Shown here: in pieces, positions 1-8,737 of the stretch
Layout: each line of letters begins with the position of its first letter
Numbering within the stretch: the stretch's first letter is position 1
Source of the DNA: a bacterium
GTDB lineage: Bacteria > Ratteibacteria > UBA8468 > B48-G9 > DTJG01
Direction of reading: 5' to 3'
Assembly (NCBI GenBank): GCA_026418655.1
Contig: JAOAAW010000134.1
Location: forward strand, 1 to 37,518
DNA length: 37,518 nucleotides
Program-made: the position numbers and the translations under genes
The notes under the pieces: generated by a model
What the model was told of the DNA's origin: nothing
Database searches by the model: none
Seen by the model: the letters and a program-made list of their open reading frames with translations, nothing else

Positions 1-3000
1 ACTGTATATAGCAACCTGTAAGGACAGATATTCTGTATTTCACCTACTCTGACTGTTGTTGACTTACCGGATATACCGAGAATAAAATAATCAGGAACAC
101 TTTTTACAGGTCTATTTTCATTCATGGCTTCCATTTCAGGATATGGTTGCAGATCTACTTTCCAATCCTTGAATGTCTCTCCTGAAACCAAAATTTGAGC
201 AGTTTTCCCTGGACTGGCATTGAAAACGGTTTCTTCTACATAAAATCTCTGTATTTCTCCAGCATCAACTATCCAAACAGGACTGCTACCAACCTTAAAA
301 AACAATTTCTCCTGTTTTTTAGTCAGTGGAAATTCATTACTTTGACTGTCAACAAGATATGGTTTTGTCCCTTTTGATGGAATGAAACTTACAGTGCATT
401 CTCTTTCAGGACCTGCCCACAATGCATAGACACAACCTTCTGGTTTATCAAATCTCAGGGCATAAACATTGGCTGATTCAATAAATTGTTCTGCGCCAGT
501 ATCATTTTTAACATAACCTGCAGGTACTTTTGAATGAAATTTTGCCCTATCAAGCAAAAGTGTCATGGTTGCGTATGCAACATAGCCGATTTTTGGATTG
601 AGCTCAGGTGGCTTATGACAGAGTCCAACAGGTCCATAACCGGTGAAATAGTATTCGCTGCTATTGTCCCATATTTCGCTTGATGAGAGAAATTTTTCAA
701 CACCAAGAGAAAAGCCATGCAGGAAACCCTGAATGTATCTGTCTGCCTGCTTTTGTTCACTTATTCTGTCATGGTAGTAGCCCTGTTTTGTGCCGAGATA
801 AAAACCCTCAGTTATATAAAAAGGAACATTATCATATCCATAATGTTTCGCCACTTCCTTAAGATAAAAAAATAGTTCCATTTTATAACCGATAAAATCA
901 AGAGCAAAACCATCTACAAGATTCTTCGGATAGCCCCTTGACATAAAAGTATGAATGAATTGGGGATAGCCATTCCCGAAAATTAATTTTTTGTCAGGAA
1001 ATTCTTTACGCACGATTTCACTATAGGTGATTGCCTTTTCCCATAGCTGTTTGAATTTCTGTTCTTCCACCTCATTAAGAGGTCTTGGAGCAGGATTCTC
1101 AAGAAGTTCAGGTGGGAAATAATGGAAATGTGTTTCGCTAAATGCTGTCTCTCCAAAGACACAAAGAAAATTGTATTGGGGATTTTCTTTCAGATATTCA
1201 ACCAATTTTTCAGGTGGTTCAAACCTGCGGGAGAAGATATCAAGCCATGCAGGATATATGTTATACTTTTCCATCATGATCTTTTCCCATCCAAAAGACC
1301 ATCTCACACCGATCTTTTTCATCAAAGAACCTGCTGCTTCAGCTCCTGCCCCAAAATGACCTGTTGTGAAAACCCACATCCCAAAAGGAGAATCTCTGTC
1401 CGCTTTTCTTGTATCAGGTGGTAGAACTGCAAAAGTTGTTTGTCTTTTTATTAATGAAGTCCCTGTCTTATCTTTCAGTGTTGCCTCAATGTAGTGTAAC
1501 CCTCGTACATCTGTCTTTATTTGAAGCTTTTTTTCTTTCTTTTGACCAGGGGATAAGTCATATACAACCGAATAATCCTTCTTCTTTCCATAAAAATCTG
1601 TAATCTTAACATCAATGGTTCCTTTCTGTGGTTTTAAGGTTTTGTTTGAAAGAATAAACTTCATTTCAGGAATTTGTGGCTGAACAAAGATATGTCCTGT
1701 CTCATCAGAAGTTAATTTCATTTCAACAGGACTTTCTATCAGTGTTGCCGCAAGTATATGAACCGCTGTGGGTTGGGCAATGATACCTGGCCATCCATCT
1801 CTTTCTGCAGGCCTTGTGATATCAAGTTCAAGTGCTATTTCTGAGTCATTGCAAATAAAATCCTGGAATGCACCGGGATCCAGTGGGACCTTCACAAGAT
1901 ACAGATTTCCTTGTTCCTGTCTTGAATCCTGCTTTTTTGAGATGAAATTTATGGTTAGAGGCAAAATATCCTTAGGAATTTGTTTTTCGTTCCAGCGTGG
2001 GACATTTACAACACTATCAAGACACAATCCTCTACCTGGCTTGAACATTCTGATATTTAACTGTGTTCCAAAGTTTGTTCTTGTATCACAGGTTGCAATG
2101 ATGGCCATATGTGTATACTGTCGCTTTGGCACTCTCAACATAATTGTCCCGGATGGGTTTGTAGCACTGGCTTTGAAATAGGAATTCGGATCATTTGCAC
2201 TTCCATAATATGCTGGCTTTCGTTTCACAAGGCTCACATCAAGATTATCCCGTCCATCAGCTCTTGCAGAAAAGAAAAAAGGAATCCCGCCTATCTTAAT
2301 AAATTCATCACTTGTTGGTAATGTATTTGCATCAATGCTGTAACCATCACCGAGATCTCCGGTGTCAAAACATTTACCATTGTACTGATAGGAAAGATCG
2401 AGCGGAAGGTATCCAGCAATATCTTCAGGAATAGCAGATACCTGAAGGTTTTTCAGTTTGTGTCCTTTCGGTAAAAATAGCCTGATTCCTCCGGTTTTCC
2501 TTTCAGGAAAATCAACACTGCTTATTAAAATACCATTGATCCACAATCTTGCCTGTTGTGGTAGAATTTCTATTTTCAACCTTACCCAGCTATTCTGCCA
2601 TCCTGGAAATTTTTCCGTCTCTTCTTTTGGAACAAGGTAAAGTTGAAGCCATTGTTTTCTCTTGACTCCCCCTGCTGTGCTTGTAATAAGGTCTTCTGCA
2701 TACGAGCTTGCACTGTAATAAATAAGCGCATTATTCTTTCTGTCTCCATAAAGTTCGATCTGATATCCTTTGACTATCCCTGATTGTGTTTGCTCATTGG
2801 CTGCAGAAAGAGTGGCTGTCCCTTTTTCTCCAAGCATTATTTCTGAAATCACAGAATATTGATTCCATTGAGGGACACCGGCAACAATTTCTGTATCCTT
2901 GTCTGCTTGAAGAAAAACACTACCTGATTGAGGATCTTCCACCATCTTCAAAAGGCCAGAAACACTCCAACCGGGTGAAACGGATTTATCAAAACTATTT

Positions 3001-3119
3001 ATATCAAGTTTTGTAATGATCCCTGCAGGAATTTTCTGCCACCATATATTTTTTGAAAACAATTCAGAAGATATTGAAAAAAATAGAAAAATAAACAACA
3101 GGGCAATTGTCTTTTTCAT
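1..3119 (-). CDS. Secreted TIM-barrel glycosidase-like protein, C-terminus cut off
   Basis: An open frame runs from an ATG at 3119 to the window edge, so about 1,039 residues are present and the C-terminus is missing. A strong AAGGAGG site lies just upstream. The start MKKTIALLFIFLFFSIS is a signal peptide, so the protein is exported. Residues about 30-570 look like beta-rich modules, including a concanavalin-like stretch with a PGWQNSW motif. From about residue 575 (FGMWVF, M581) the sequence resembles a clan-A (beta/alpha)8 glycosidase barrel. E657 (in VFGET) and E771 (in ITEGFY) sit about 114 residues apart and are candidates for acid/base and nucleophile. No exact glycoside hydrolase family was recognised. 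Its own sigma70-like promoter precedes it. A sulfatase gene lies upstream on the same strand. Export and barrel are fairly clear; the enzymatic role is inferred. Confidence 0.8.
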   Translation of the reverse strand, partial: MKKTIALLFIFLFFSISSELFSKNIWWQKIPAGIITKLDINSFDKSVSPGWSVSGLLKMVEDPQSGSVFLQADKDTEIVAGVPQWNQYSVISEIMLGEKGTATLSAANEQTQSGIVKGYQIELYGDRKNNALIYYSASSYAEDLITSTAGGVKRKQWLQLYLVPKEETEKFPGWQNSWVRLKIEILPQQARLWINGILISSVDFPERKTGGIRLFLPKGHKLKNLQVSAIPEDIAGYLPLDLSYQYNGKCFDTGDLGDGYSIDANTLPTSDEFIKIGGIPFFFSARADGRDNLDVSLVKRKPAYYGSANDPNSYFKASATNPSGTIMLRVPKRQYTHMAIIATCDTRTNFGTQLNIRMFKPGRGLCLDSVVNVPRWNEKQIPKDILPLTINFISKKQDSRQEQGNLYLVKVPLDPGAFQDFICNDSEIALELDITRPAERDGWPGIIAQPTAVHILAATLIESPVEMKLTSDETGHIFVQPQIPEMKFILSNKTLKPQKGTIDVKITDFYGKKKDYSVVYDLSPGQKKEKKLQIKTDVRGLHYIEATLKDKTGTSLIKRQTTFAVLPPDTRKADRDSPFGMWVFTTGHFGAGAEAAGSLMKKIGVRWSFGWEKIMMEKYNIYPAWLDIFSRRFEPPEKLVEYLKENPQYNFLCVFGETAFSETHFHYFPPELLENPAPRPLNEVEEQKFKQLWEKAITYSEIVRKEFPDKKLIFGNGYPQFIHTFMSRGYPKNLVDGFALDFIGYKMELFFYLKEVAKHYGYDNVPFYITEGFYLGTKQGYYHDRISEQKQADRYIQGFLHGFSLGVEKFLSSSEIWDNSSEYYFTGYGPVGLCHKPPELNPKIGYVAYATMTLLLDRAKFHSKVPAGYVKNDTGAEQFIESANVYALRFDKPEGCVYALWAGPERECTVSFIPSKGTKPYLVDSQSNEFPLTKKQEKLFFKVGSSPVWIVDAGEIQRFYVEETVFNASPGKTAQILVSGETFKDWKVDLQPYPEMEAMNENRPVKSVPDYFILGISGKSTTVRVGEIQNICPYRLLYT

Positions 3120-3140
3120 GAAAACCTCCTTTTTAGTGTT

Positions 3141-3169
3141 GTTTTATCATTAAACATCCTGACAGTCAA
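3141..3169 (-). promoter_or_regulatory. Sigma70-like promoter of the secreted glycosidase-like gene
   Basis: Reading the minus strand, TTGACT (3169-3164) is followed after 17 bases by TAAAAC (3146-3141). The predicted start of transcription near 3134 leaves a very short leader before the AAGGAGG site and the ATG at 3119. The match to consensus is 5/6 and 4/6. No experimental support is available. Confidence 0.45.
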
Positions 3170-3240
3170 GGAAAGTTTCTATACTCATTGATCCTGATTT
3201 CAAAAAATAAAGATTTAGATTTTTTCAAAAAAAACCTGCT

Positions 3241-4680
3241 TTATTCAATGAAAATTTTATTGAATGAAGGGGTTCTTTTTGATTTTCTGCTGCATAAATC
3301 AATCTGGCCCATTCCAGTAACAGGTTGATAAACCCCATCGAATTCAGGGTCACAGTATTTTAAAAACCATTCTCCAAGAATATGTCTCATTTCTCTCTCA
3401 GTCTTTTCAAATCCACAGACACCAGAAAGATTTTTTTCTTCATTCGGATCTGATTCAAGGTCATAAAGTTCATCAGGTCCATAGGGATATCTGCGCACAT
3501 ATTTCCACTTTTTTGTCCGGATCATCCTGACAGGGCCATATTCATCAAAAACCACAACAAAATCTCTTGATACAGCCCGGTTTCCTTTTAATGCTTCTGC
3601 AAAGCTTTTTCCACACAGATATTTCTCTCTCGGCATTTTGAGTCCAAGATAACCAAGAAGTGTGGGCATAAAATCATACTGAGACACAAGCATCTTATTA
3701 ACCTTTCTGACTGGAATTGTCCCGGGCTGAGAAAAGATACATGGTATTTTCACTGATTCCTCAAACATATTGAGCGGAAATGTGGCATTTCCCTTTCCAA
3801 ATACTCCATGGTGCCCCATGTTCATTCCATTATCACTCATGAAAATTATCAATGTTTTTTTCCGCAAATTGTTCTCTTCAATCCATTTCAGAATTCTACC
3901 AATGTTTCTGTCCATTTCTTCGATTGCAGTAAAATAACCACTGAGATATTCTCTTCTGGTCTTTTCATCATTGACAGGAATATTTAGTCTTTTAATCCAG
4001 GAGGGTCTCTTTTCAACCTGATAGGGGACAGAATTGAAACTGCATTCCCTGTAGTATCTGTCAAAAGTTTCTTTCGGATGGTTCTGTCTTGTCCAGGGTG
4101 AATGCGGCGCAGTGTAGTGAATACTTAGATAAAAAGGATTACTTTTTCTTTTTGCCTTTTCCAGGAATTCAAGAGCATTGTCAGTAATTACATCTGTGAT
4201 ATAACGTGGCTCAATATATGGCTTCTTGTTTTTTATCATTACTGCCCCAAAATAATCCGACCCACCCTTTGGAAAAACTCTCCAGAATTTAAATCCTTTT
4301 TGAGGGTGATGACCATCGCCTAAATGCCATTTTCCACTTATTCCGCAATAATATCCATTTTCAGTCAGGTAGTCAGTATAACCAGGAATGCCTTTAAGAT
4401 ATTGAATCAAGTGGTTGCTCTGTGACTCATATTTTTTGATTGTGTTTCCTGCTGCAATCCAGTCATGGATTCCATGAGCAGATGGCATTCTTCCTGTTAG
4501 AAGTGTTGCCCTTGCAGGAGAACAAACAGGACTTGCACAGAAAAAATTCTCAAATCTCATCCCTGTTTTTGCAAGAACATCAATATTGGGTGTTTGCACT
4601 TCTTTGTTTCCGGCACATCCCATTGCCCAGTATCCCTGGTCATCTGATAGTATCAATATCACATTGTTTTTTCTGTCCAT
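3241..4680 (-). CDS. Sulfatase (formylglycine type), cytoplasmic
   Basis: A 479-residue member of the alkaline phosphatase/sulfatase superfamily. It starts with the metal-site motif LILSDDQG (D13, D14). The CSPAR signature at C53-R57 is the formylglycine site, so C53 should be oxidised by a maturation enzyme; none is encoded in this window. Later motifs include TAPHSPW and SDNGMNMGHHG, which supply metal and sulfate ligands. Length is typical. There is no signal peptide: the N-terminus begins directly with the catalytic fold, so the enzyme probably acts on imported sulfated sugars. Only a weak GAGATG lies before the ATG. The gene is divergent from the esterase operon and lies upstream of the exported glycosidase-like gene. 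The natural substrate cannot be read from the sequence. Confidence 0.93.
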   Translation of the reverse strand: MDRKNNVILILSDDQGYWAMGCAGNKEVQTPNIDVLAKTGMRFENFFCASPVCSPARATLLTGRMPSAHGIHDWIAAGNTIKKYESQSNHLIQYLKGIPGYTDYLTENGYYCGISGKWHLGDGHHPQKGFKFWRVFPKGGSDYFGAVMIKNKKPYIEPRYITDVITDNALEFLEKAKRKSNPFYLSIHYTAPHSPWTRQNHPKETFDRYYRECSFNSVPYQVEKRPSWIKRLNIPVNDEKTRREYLSGYFTAIEEMDRNIGRILKWIEENNLRKKTLIIFMSDNGMNMGHHGVFGKGNATFPLNMFEESVKIPCIFSQPGTIPVRKVNKMLVSQYDFMPTLLGYLGLKMPREKYLCGKSFAEALKGNRAVSRDFVVVFDEYGPVRMIRTKKWKYVRRYPYGPDELYDLESDPNEEKNLSGVCGFEKTEREMRHILGEWFLKYCDPEFDGVYQPVTGMGQIDLCSRKSKRTPSFNKIFIE

Positions 4681-4740
4681 ATGTCATCTCTGTTTTGGAT
4701 TTGCATCAATAGGATTATATGATAAATTAACACAGACAAA

Positions 4741-4748
4741 AAGGGGGT
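4741..4748 (+). promoter_or_regulatory. Ribosome binding site that points to an ATT start
   Basis: AAGGGGGT differs from the AAGGAGGT consensus at one base. It stands just before the conserved reading frame of the esterase, in a stretch with no in-frame ATG, GTG or TTG. The two possible start codons downstream are ATT at 4752 (3 bases after the site) and ATT at 4758 (9 bases after). Confidence 0.5.
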
Positions 4749-4751
4749 AGC

Positions 4752-6698
4752 ATTAATATTCAGGAACTTGAAGGATTTTCTCCTTGCCTGTGGTTTTACG
4801 ATGCCAGGGGTCAATTAAAAAATCATGTTTATTCAAGATCTGAAGAAGCATTTCTAAAGGGAGAGAAAAAACATCAGGAAATAAAAACTCTGGAAGATTT
4901 AAAAAAATGGCAGAAATTTATCAGAAAATCATTCATCAACAATATCGGCGGTCTTCCTGATTCTGATTGTCCGCTCAATCCAGAAATTACTGGCACAATT
5001 AGAGAAAAAGGACTCACGATTGAAAAAATCATATTTCAGTCAAGACCTGGTGTCTATGTGACTTCAAACTTATATCTACCCGAAAATATAGATAGACCAA
5101 TTCCTGTTATACTTTTTCTTTCAGGACATGATGAACAGGCAAAACATTGTACAGGATATCAATTCGTATGCAGATGTTTCGTTCAGGCAGGTCTTGCAGT
5201 TTTTTCAATCGACCCGATAGGCCAGGGAGAAAGAAAAAGTTATTATGAACCTGTTGCAGAAAGAACAACAATAAATTGGGGAGTACCTGAACACGATTAT
5301 GCGGGCACTCAAACACTCTTAATAGGAGATTGCATAGCAAGATATTTTGTTCATGATGCAATGAGGGCTATCGATTACCTTGCAACAAGAAAGGAGATAG
5401 ATATTAAGAAAGTAGGTGTAACCGGACACTCAGGAGGAGGAACGCAAACATCTTTAATGATGATATGTGATGAAAGAATTGCTGCTGCTGCGCCAGGTAC
5501 ATTTATAATGGATAGACAATCTTATATGCTTTGCGGTGGTTCTCAAGACGCTGAACAGATATGGCCAGAAATGACAGCAATCGGTTTTGACCATCAGGAT
5601 ATCCTTTTAATGATGGCACCAAAACCAGTACTTGTTCTTGCTGTAAGCTACGATTTTTTCCCTATCGAAGGAACAAGAAACACTGTTGAAAAAGTAAAAA
5701 GATTCTGGAAAATGGCAGGAAAACCTGACAACATCAGAATTTTTGAGGATGCCTGTACCCATAAATATTCAGTCAATCATGCAATTATTGCCACAGAATT
5801 TTTCTCAGAATTTCTTTCGGGTAATAAATTCACACCTGACACATCAGGCATTTCTACCATTTCACCTGAACTGCTCTGGTGTACGAAAAACGGTCAGGTT
5901 CGCAGTTATAAGAAACACACAAGAGCAGTATACGAAGAAAACCTTGAAAGATATCAGAACATCAAAAAGCAACGAAAAAAAATCAATAAACAACATGCTC
6001 TTGGGTGGTTGAAGGAAAAGGTTTTTGCTCACAGGAAAATATGCGAGTTGAACCCGAGATTTTATCTATGCGAACCAGTTGAAGAATTTGATGTTGAAAT
6101 GTGTTTATGGTGGTCTCAGGAAGGTATTTTTAACAATGCTTTCTTATTCAGGCTCTGTACTTTTAGAAACAAAAATTTACCGGTTATCATAGCGCTCTGG
6201 GATGGTGGTACAAACAATATCCAAAGCCATATAAGCTGGATAAGAAAACAGTGTAACAGGGGATATGCAGTTTTAATTCTTGATGTCACCGCGACCGGTT
6301 CAATATCTCCAAATCAAATTGGTGGAAGAACAAATGAAGAGCCACGCGGAACAATACATAAGTTTAATGACGACCTTTTATGGCTTGATGATAGCATCGC
6401 TGCAATGCGGGTATTCGATGTTATACGTACTTGCGATATGATCGAGTCCTGGCCGGGTCTTGAAAAGAATAATATCTCGTGCTATGCATCTGGATACATG
6501 GGATTGTATGGAAGACTCGCTGCGTTAATTGAGTCAAGGATTAAAAAGGTTGTTATAAAAGATGGCATTAAATCTTTTTCAGAAATTGTCGAAAACAGAT
6601 ACTACGACCAGCATAATGTGAGGAGTATTGTGATTCCTGAAATACTTAAATACTTTGATCTTGATGAATTTGAAAAGGAGGGAATGTGGATAAAATAG
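4752..6698 (+). CDS. Acetylxylan-esterase-like alpha/beta hydrolase with a second, degenerate hydrolase domain
   Basis: About 648 residues if it begins at the ATT at 4752. The first standard start in frame is GTG 5058, but that lies inside a conserved beta-strand (VYVTSNLYLP). The family's typical N-terminal helices (LEDLKKWQKFIRKSF, LNPEITGT) are encoded upstream of it, so the GTG cannot be the real start. The first domain carries the nucleophile elbow GHSGGG (S227, counted from the ATT), an aspartate in SYDFF (D301) and a histidine in CTHKYS (H337), a plausible catalytic triad for removing acetyl or similar esters from sugars. From about residue 440 a second alpha/beta-hydrolase-like half follows; its elbow reads SGYMGLYG and has no nucleophilic serine in the expected place. 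There is no signal peptide. The stop overlaps the GTG of the next gene by 13 bases, so translation is probably coupled. Confidence 0.85.
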   Translation: MNIQELEGFSPCLWFYDARGQLKNHVYSRSEEAFLKGEKKHQEIKTLEDLKKWQKFIRKSFINNIGGLPDSDCPLNPEITGTIREKGLTIEKIIFQSRPGVYVTSNLYLPENIDRPIPVILFLSGHDEQAKHCTGYQFVCRCFVQAGLAVFSIDPIGQGERKSYYEPVAERTTINWGVPEHDYAGTQTLLIGDCIARYFVHDAMRAIDYLATRKEIDIKKVGVTGHSGGGTQTSLMMICDERIAAAAPGTFIMDRQSYMLCGGSQDAEQIWPEMTAIGFDHQDILLMMAPKPVLVLAVSYDFFPIEGTRNTVEKVKRFWKMAGKPDNIRIFEDACTHKYSVNHAIIATEFFSEFLSGNKFTPDTSGISTISPELLWCTKNGQVRSYKKHTRAVYEENLERYQNIKKQRKKINKQHALGWLKEKVFAHRKICELNPRFYLCEPVEEFDVEMCLWWSQEGIFNNAFLFRLCTFRNKNLPVIIALWDGGTNNIQSHISWIRKQCNRGYAVLILDVTATGSISPNQIGGRTNEEPRGTIHKFNDDLLWLDDSIAAMRVFDVIRTCDMIESWPGLEKNNISCYASGYMGLYGRLAALIESRIKKVVIKDGIKSFSEIVENRYYDQHNVRSIVIPEILKYFDLDEFEKEGMWIK

Positions 6699-8725
6699 TT
6701 GAGGACAAAATCAAAGGATGTCTTGTGGGTGCTTATATTGGTGCTGAACTTGGATTTTTAAGATGGATTAAGCCAGAAGTTTTACAGGTTCAAAGTCCTG
6801 AAGAAATGCTGAACAAGAAACTGGAACCTGTATTTGAATATCACGAACAGGAAAAAAGGATAAACTTCAGGAAGATGACTCCTTTTATTGACGCAGGAAT
6901 AAGGGCGTATCTGAAATATCAGCACAGAGTTACACCTGAAGAATTCGGGGAGATTATTAAAAATGACTCGTCTCTTTCAGGACCTGTTTTCAACTGGGAT
7001 GATATTCATACTGTACAGGAATTATTAAAAGAAGGAACCAACCCGAGAATTTCGGGTCTTGGGATTGTTCCAACAGCAAATATCTGTGTTTCAATGCCTG
7101 CTGTTGGAATATACCATGCAGCAGATCCTGAATACGCCTATCTTGATGGTGTGGAAATTGCTTCTGTTGTTCAGTGCAGGAAGGGCGCTGATTGGGCAGG
7201 TTTATGCGCTGCAATGATTGCTGGCTCACTCAGTAATCAGGTTTCTGCAGAAGAAACCATTGAGAAAATTTTAAGGATTGCCCACACAAATGCAAGGGAT
7301 GTTTTTTATCAGATGAATAAAAAGGTACGCGGTGGCTTACATATGGCTGCATCCAACCAGAAAGAATTTCTTGCCTGGTGGTATTACAACGGCGGATATA
7401 ATCCAGAAAGATTGATTTTTAATCCACTTGAATTTATCCTGCCACTGCTACCTGTCTATGGTGATAAACCAGAGCAATTATTTGCTCTAATAAATATCCC
7501 ATACAATGCTGGTTGCCATATTATATCTCCGATTGCTGGTGCAATTGCAGGAACACTTCATGGATATAAAATTTTTCCTGAATCATGGCTCAAATGGGCA
7601 ATGCCTGTTGCTGAAAAATGGTTTCCAGTAATCGAAGTTCTTGAAAAAAGGCTAAAAAAGGAAAAAACCATTGTTTCAGATGTTGAAAAGCTCACTCAAT
7701 CAGACAATTCTGAGTCGAACAGACTTTTCGACAAAATCTATGGATGTGTCCTTGCAGGTGCAATTGGAAATGCAATGGGTTCTCCAGTCGAATGCTGGTT
7801 TGACTGGGAAATTGACCAGAAATACCCTGGGGGAATCAAGACAGTACTTGACCCCAGAAGATTAGAGTCAGAGGATGATAATCAGATGGCAATGTTACTT
7901 CTGGAAACATATATTGAAAGACAGGGTCTTCCTGTAACGGCAAGACACTTTGGCGAGATGTGGAAAAATAAACTTAATCGTGATCATTTCTATGCACTCT
8001 GCATGGGAAATGCATATAATCTCATTGTATCTGGATGGGACCCAAGAATTACCGGACACTGGAGTGTTGTTACAGGTTCAACTGTGATGTGTATGGAACC
8101 TGTAGGAATGTATCATATTGGAGATAGCGAATATGCCCAATTTGATGCGAAAGCAATCTCATATATGTATCAGAGAGGGCTTGATGTTACAGCAGCAGAA
8201 ATACTTGTGGCTGCTGTTTCAGAAGCACTCACTCTGGATGCAACAGTTGAAAGTGTCTGCAAACATGCATTGAAAGCAGCGCCTTCTTCACCGCTCAAAA
8301 CATTTGATAAAAGGGATGTGAAAAGTTGCAGGGAATATCTTGAAAAGTGTCTTGATATTGCTTCAAGATATGATGATGTTCTTAAAGTAAGAAAGGAGCT
8401 GCGAGAAAAATGTCTTTTTTACCACCCGATAGATCCGCTTGAACTTCTGGGTCTTGCCCTCGCAATGTTTTATATAGCAAAAGGAGATGTGAAACAGGCA
8501 GCGATAGGCGGGACAAATATCGGTAGAGATTCAGATACAATTGCAGGAAGGGCTGCAATGTTATCAGGTGCATTGAGTGGAACAAAATCAATTCCTCAAG
8601 AATGGCTGAGACTTTTCAAACCAGAAGTCCTTGAGAAAATTAGACAAAACTGTGAATCATTTGTAAAATTTGTTGTTTCTGGAAGAACAAATAGATTGAA
8701 GAACCGAATAAAACTTATTCAATAA
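6686..8725 (+). CDS. Tandem ADP-ribosylglycohydrolase (ARH/DraG fold), first domain degenerate
   Basis: A 679-residue protein with two ARH-like domains. Translation probably begins at GTG 6686, with AAGGAGG just upstream inside the end of the esterase gene; an ATG two bases earlier belongs to the esterase frame. Domain 1 (residues about 4-335) keeps the fold's opening GCLVGAYIGAELG but lacks both acidic magnesium motifs: NAGCHIISPIAG stands where GxDxDT is expected. Domain 2 (from about residue 349, DKIYGCVLAGAIG) keeps EDDN (396-399, in place of the usual DDT) and RDSDT (614-618), so it should bind the di-magnesium centre. Members of this superfamily cleave ADP-ribose from proteins or small molecules, but many bacterial relatives next to sugar genes have no known substrate. 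A nucleoside- or glycoside-cleaving role is possible. Confidence 0.87.
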   Translation: MDKIVEDKIKGCLVGAYIGAELGFLRWIKPEVLQVQSPEEMLNKKLEPVFEYHEQEKRINFRKMTPFIDAGIRAYLKYQHRVTPEEFGEIIKNDSSLSGPVFNWDDIHTVQELLKEGTNPRISGLGIVPTANICVSMPAVGIYHAADPEYAYLDGVEIASVVQCRKGADWAGLCAAMIAGSLSNQVSAEETIEKILRIAHTNARDVFYQMNKKVRGGLHMAASNQKEFLAWWYYNGGYNPERLIFNPLEFILPLLPVYGDKPEQLFALINIPYNAGCHIISPIAGAIAGTLHGYKIFPESWLKWAMPVAEKWFPVIEVLEKRLKKEKTIVSDVEKLTQSDNSESNRLFDKIYGCVLAGAIGNAMGSPVECWFDWEIDQKYPGGIKTVLDPRRLESEDDNQMAMLLLETYIERQGLPVTARHFGEMWKNKLNRDHFYALCMGNAYNLIVSGWDPRITGHWSVVTGSTVMCMEPVGMYHIGDSEYAQFDAKAISYMYQRGLDVTAAEILVAAVSEALTLDATVESVCKHALKAAPSSPLKTFDKRDVKSCREYLEKCLDIASRYDDVLKVRKELREKCLFYHPIDPLELLGLALAMFYIAKGDVKQAAIGGTNIGRDSDTIAGRAAMLSGALSGTKSIPQEWLRLFKPEVLEKIRQNCESFVKFVVSGRTNRLKNRIKLIQ

Positions 8726-8737
8726 AAAGGGAAACAA

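Noticed and set aside
1122..2181. Plus-strand open frames of 60-137 codons inside the first gene
   Set aside because: They are shadows of the long minus-strand reading frame with a signal peptide and conserved motifs, and have no ribosome sites or recognisable domains.
5058..5060. GTG 5058 as the start of the esterase
   Set aside because: It lies inside a conserved strand, and the family's N-terminal region is encoded upstream in the same open frame behind a good ribosome site.
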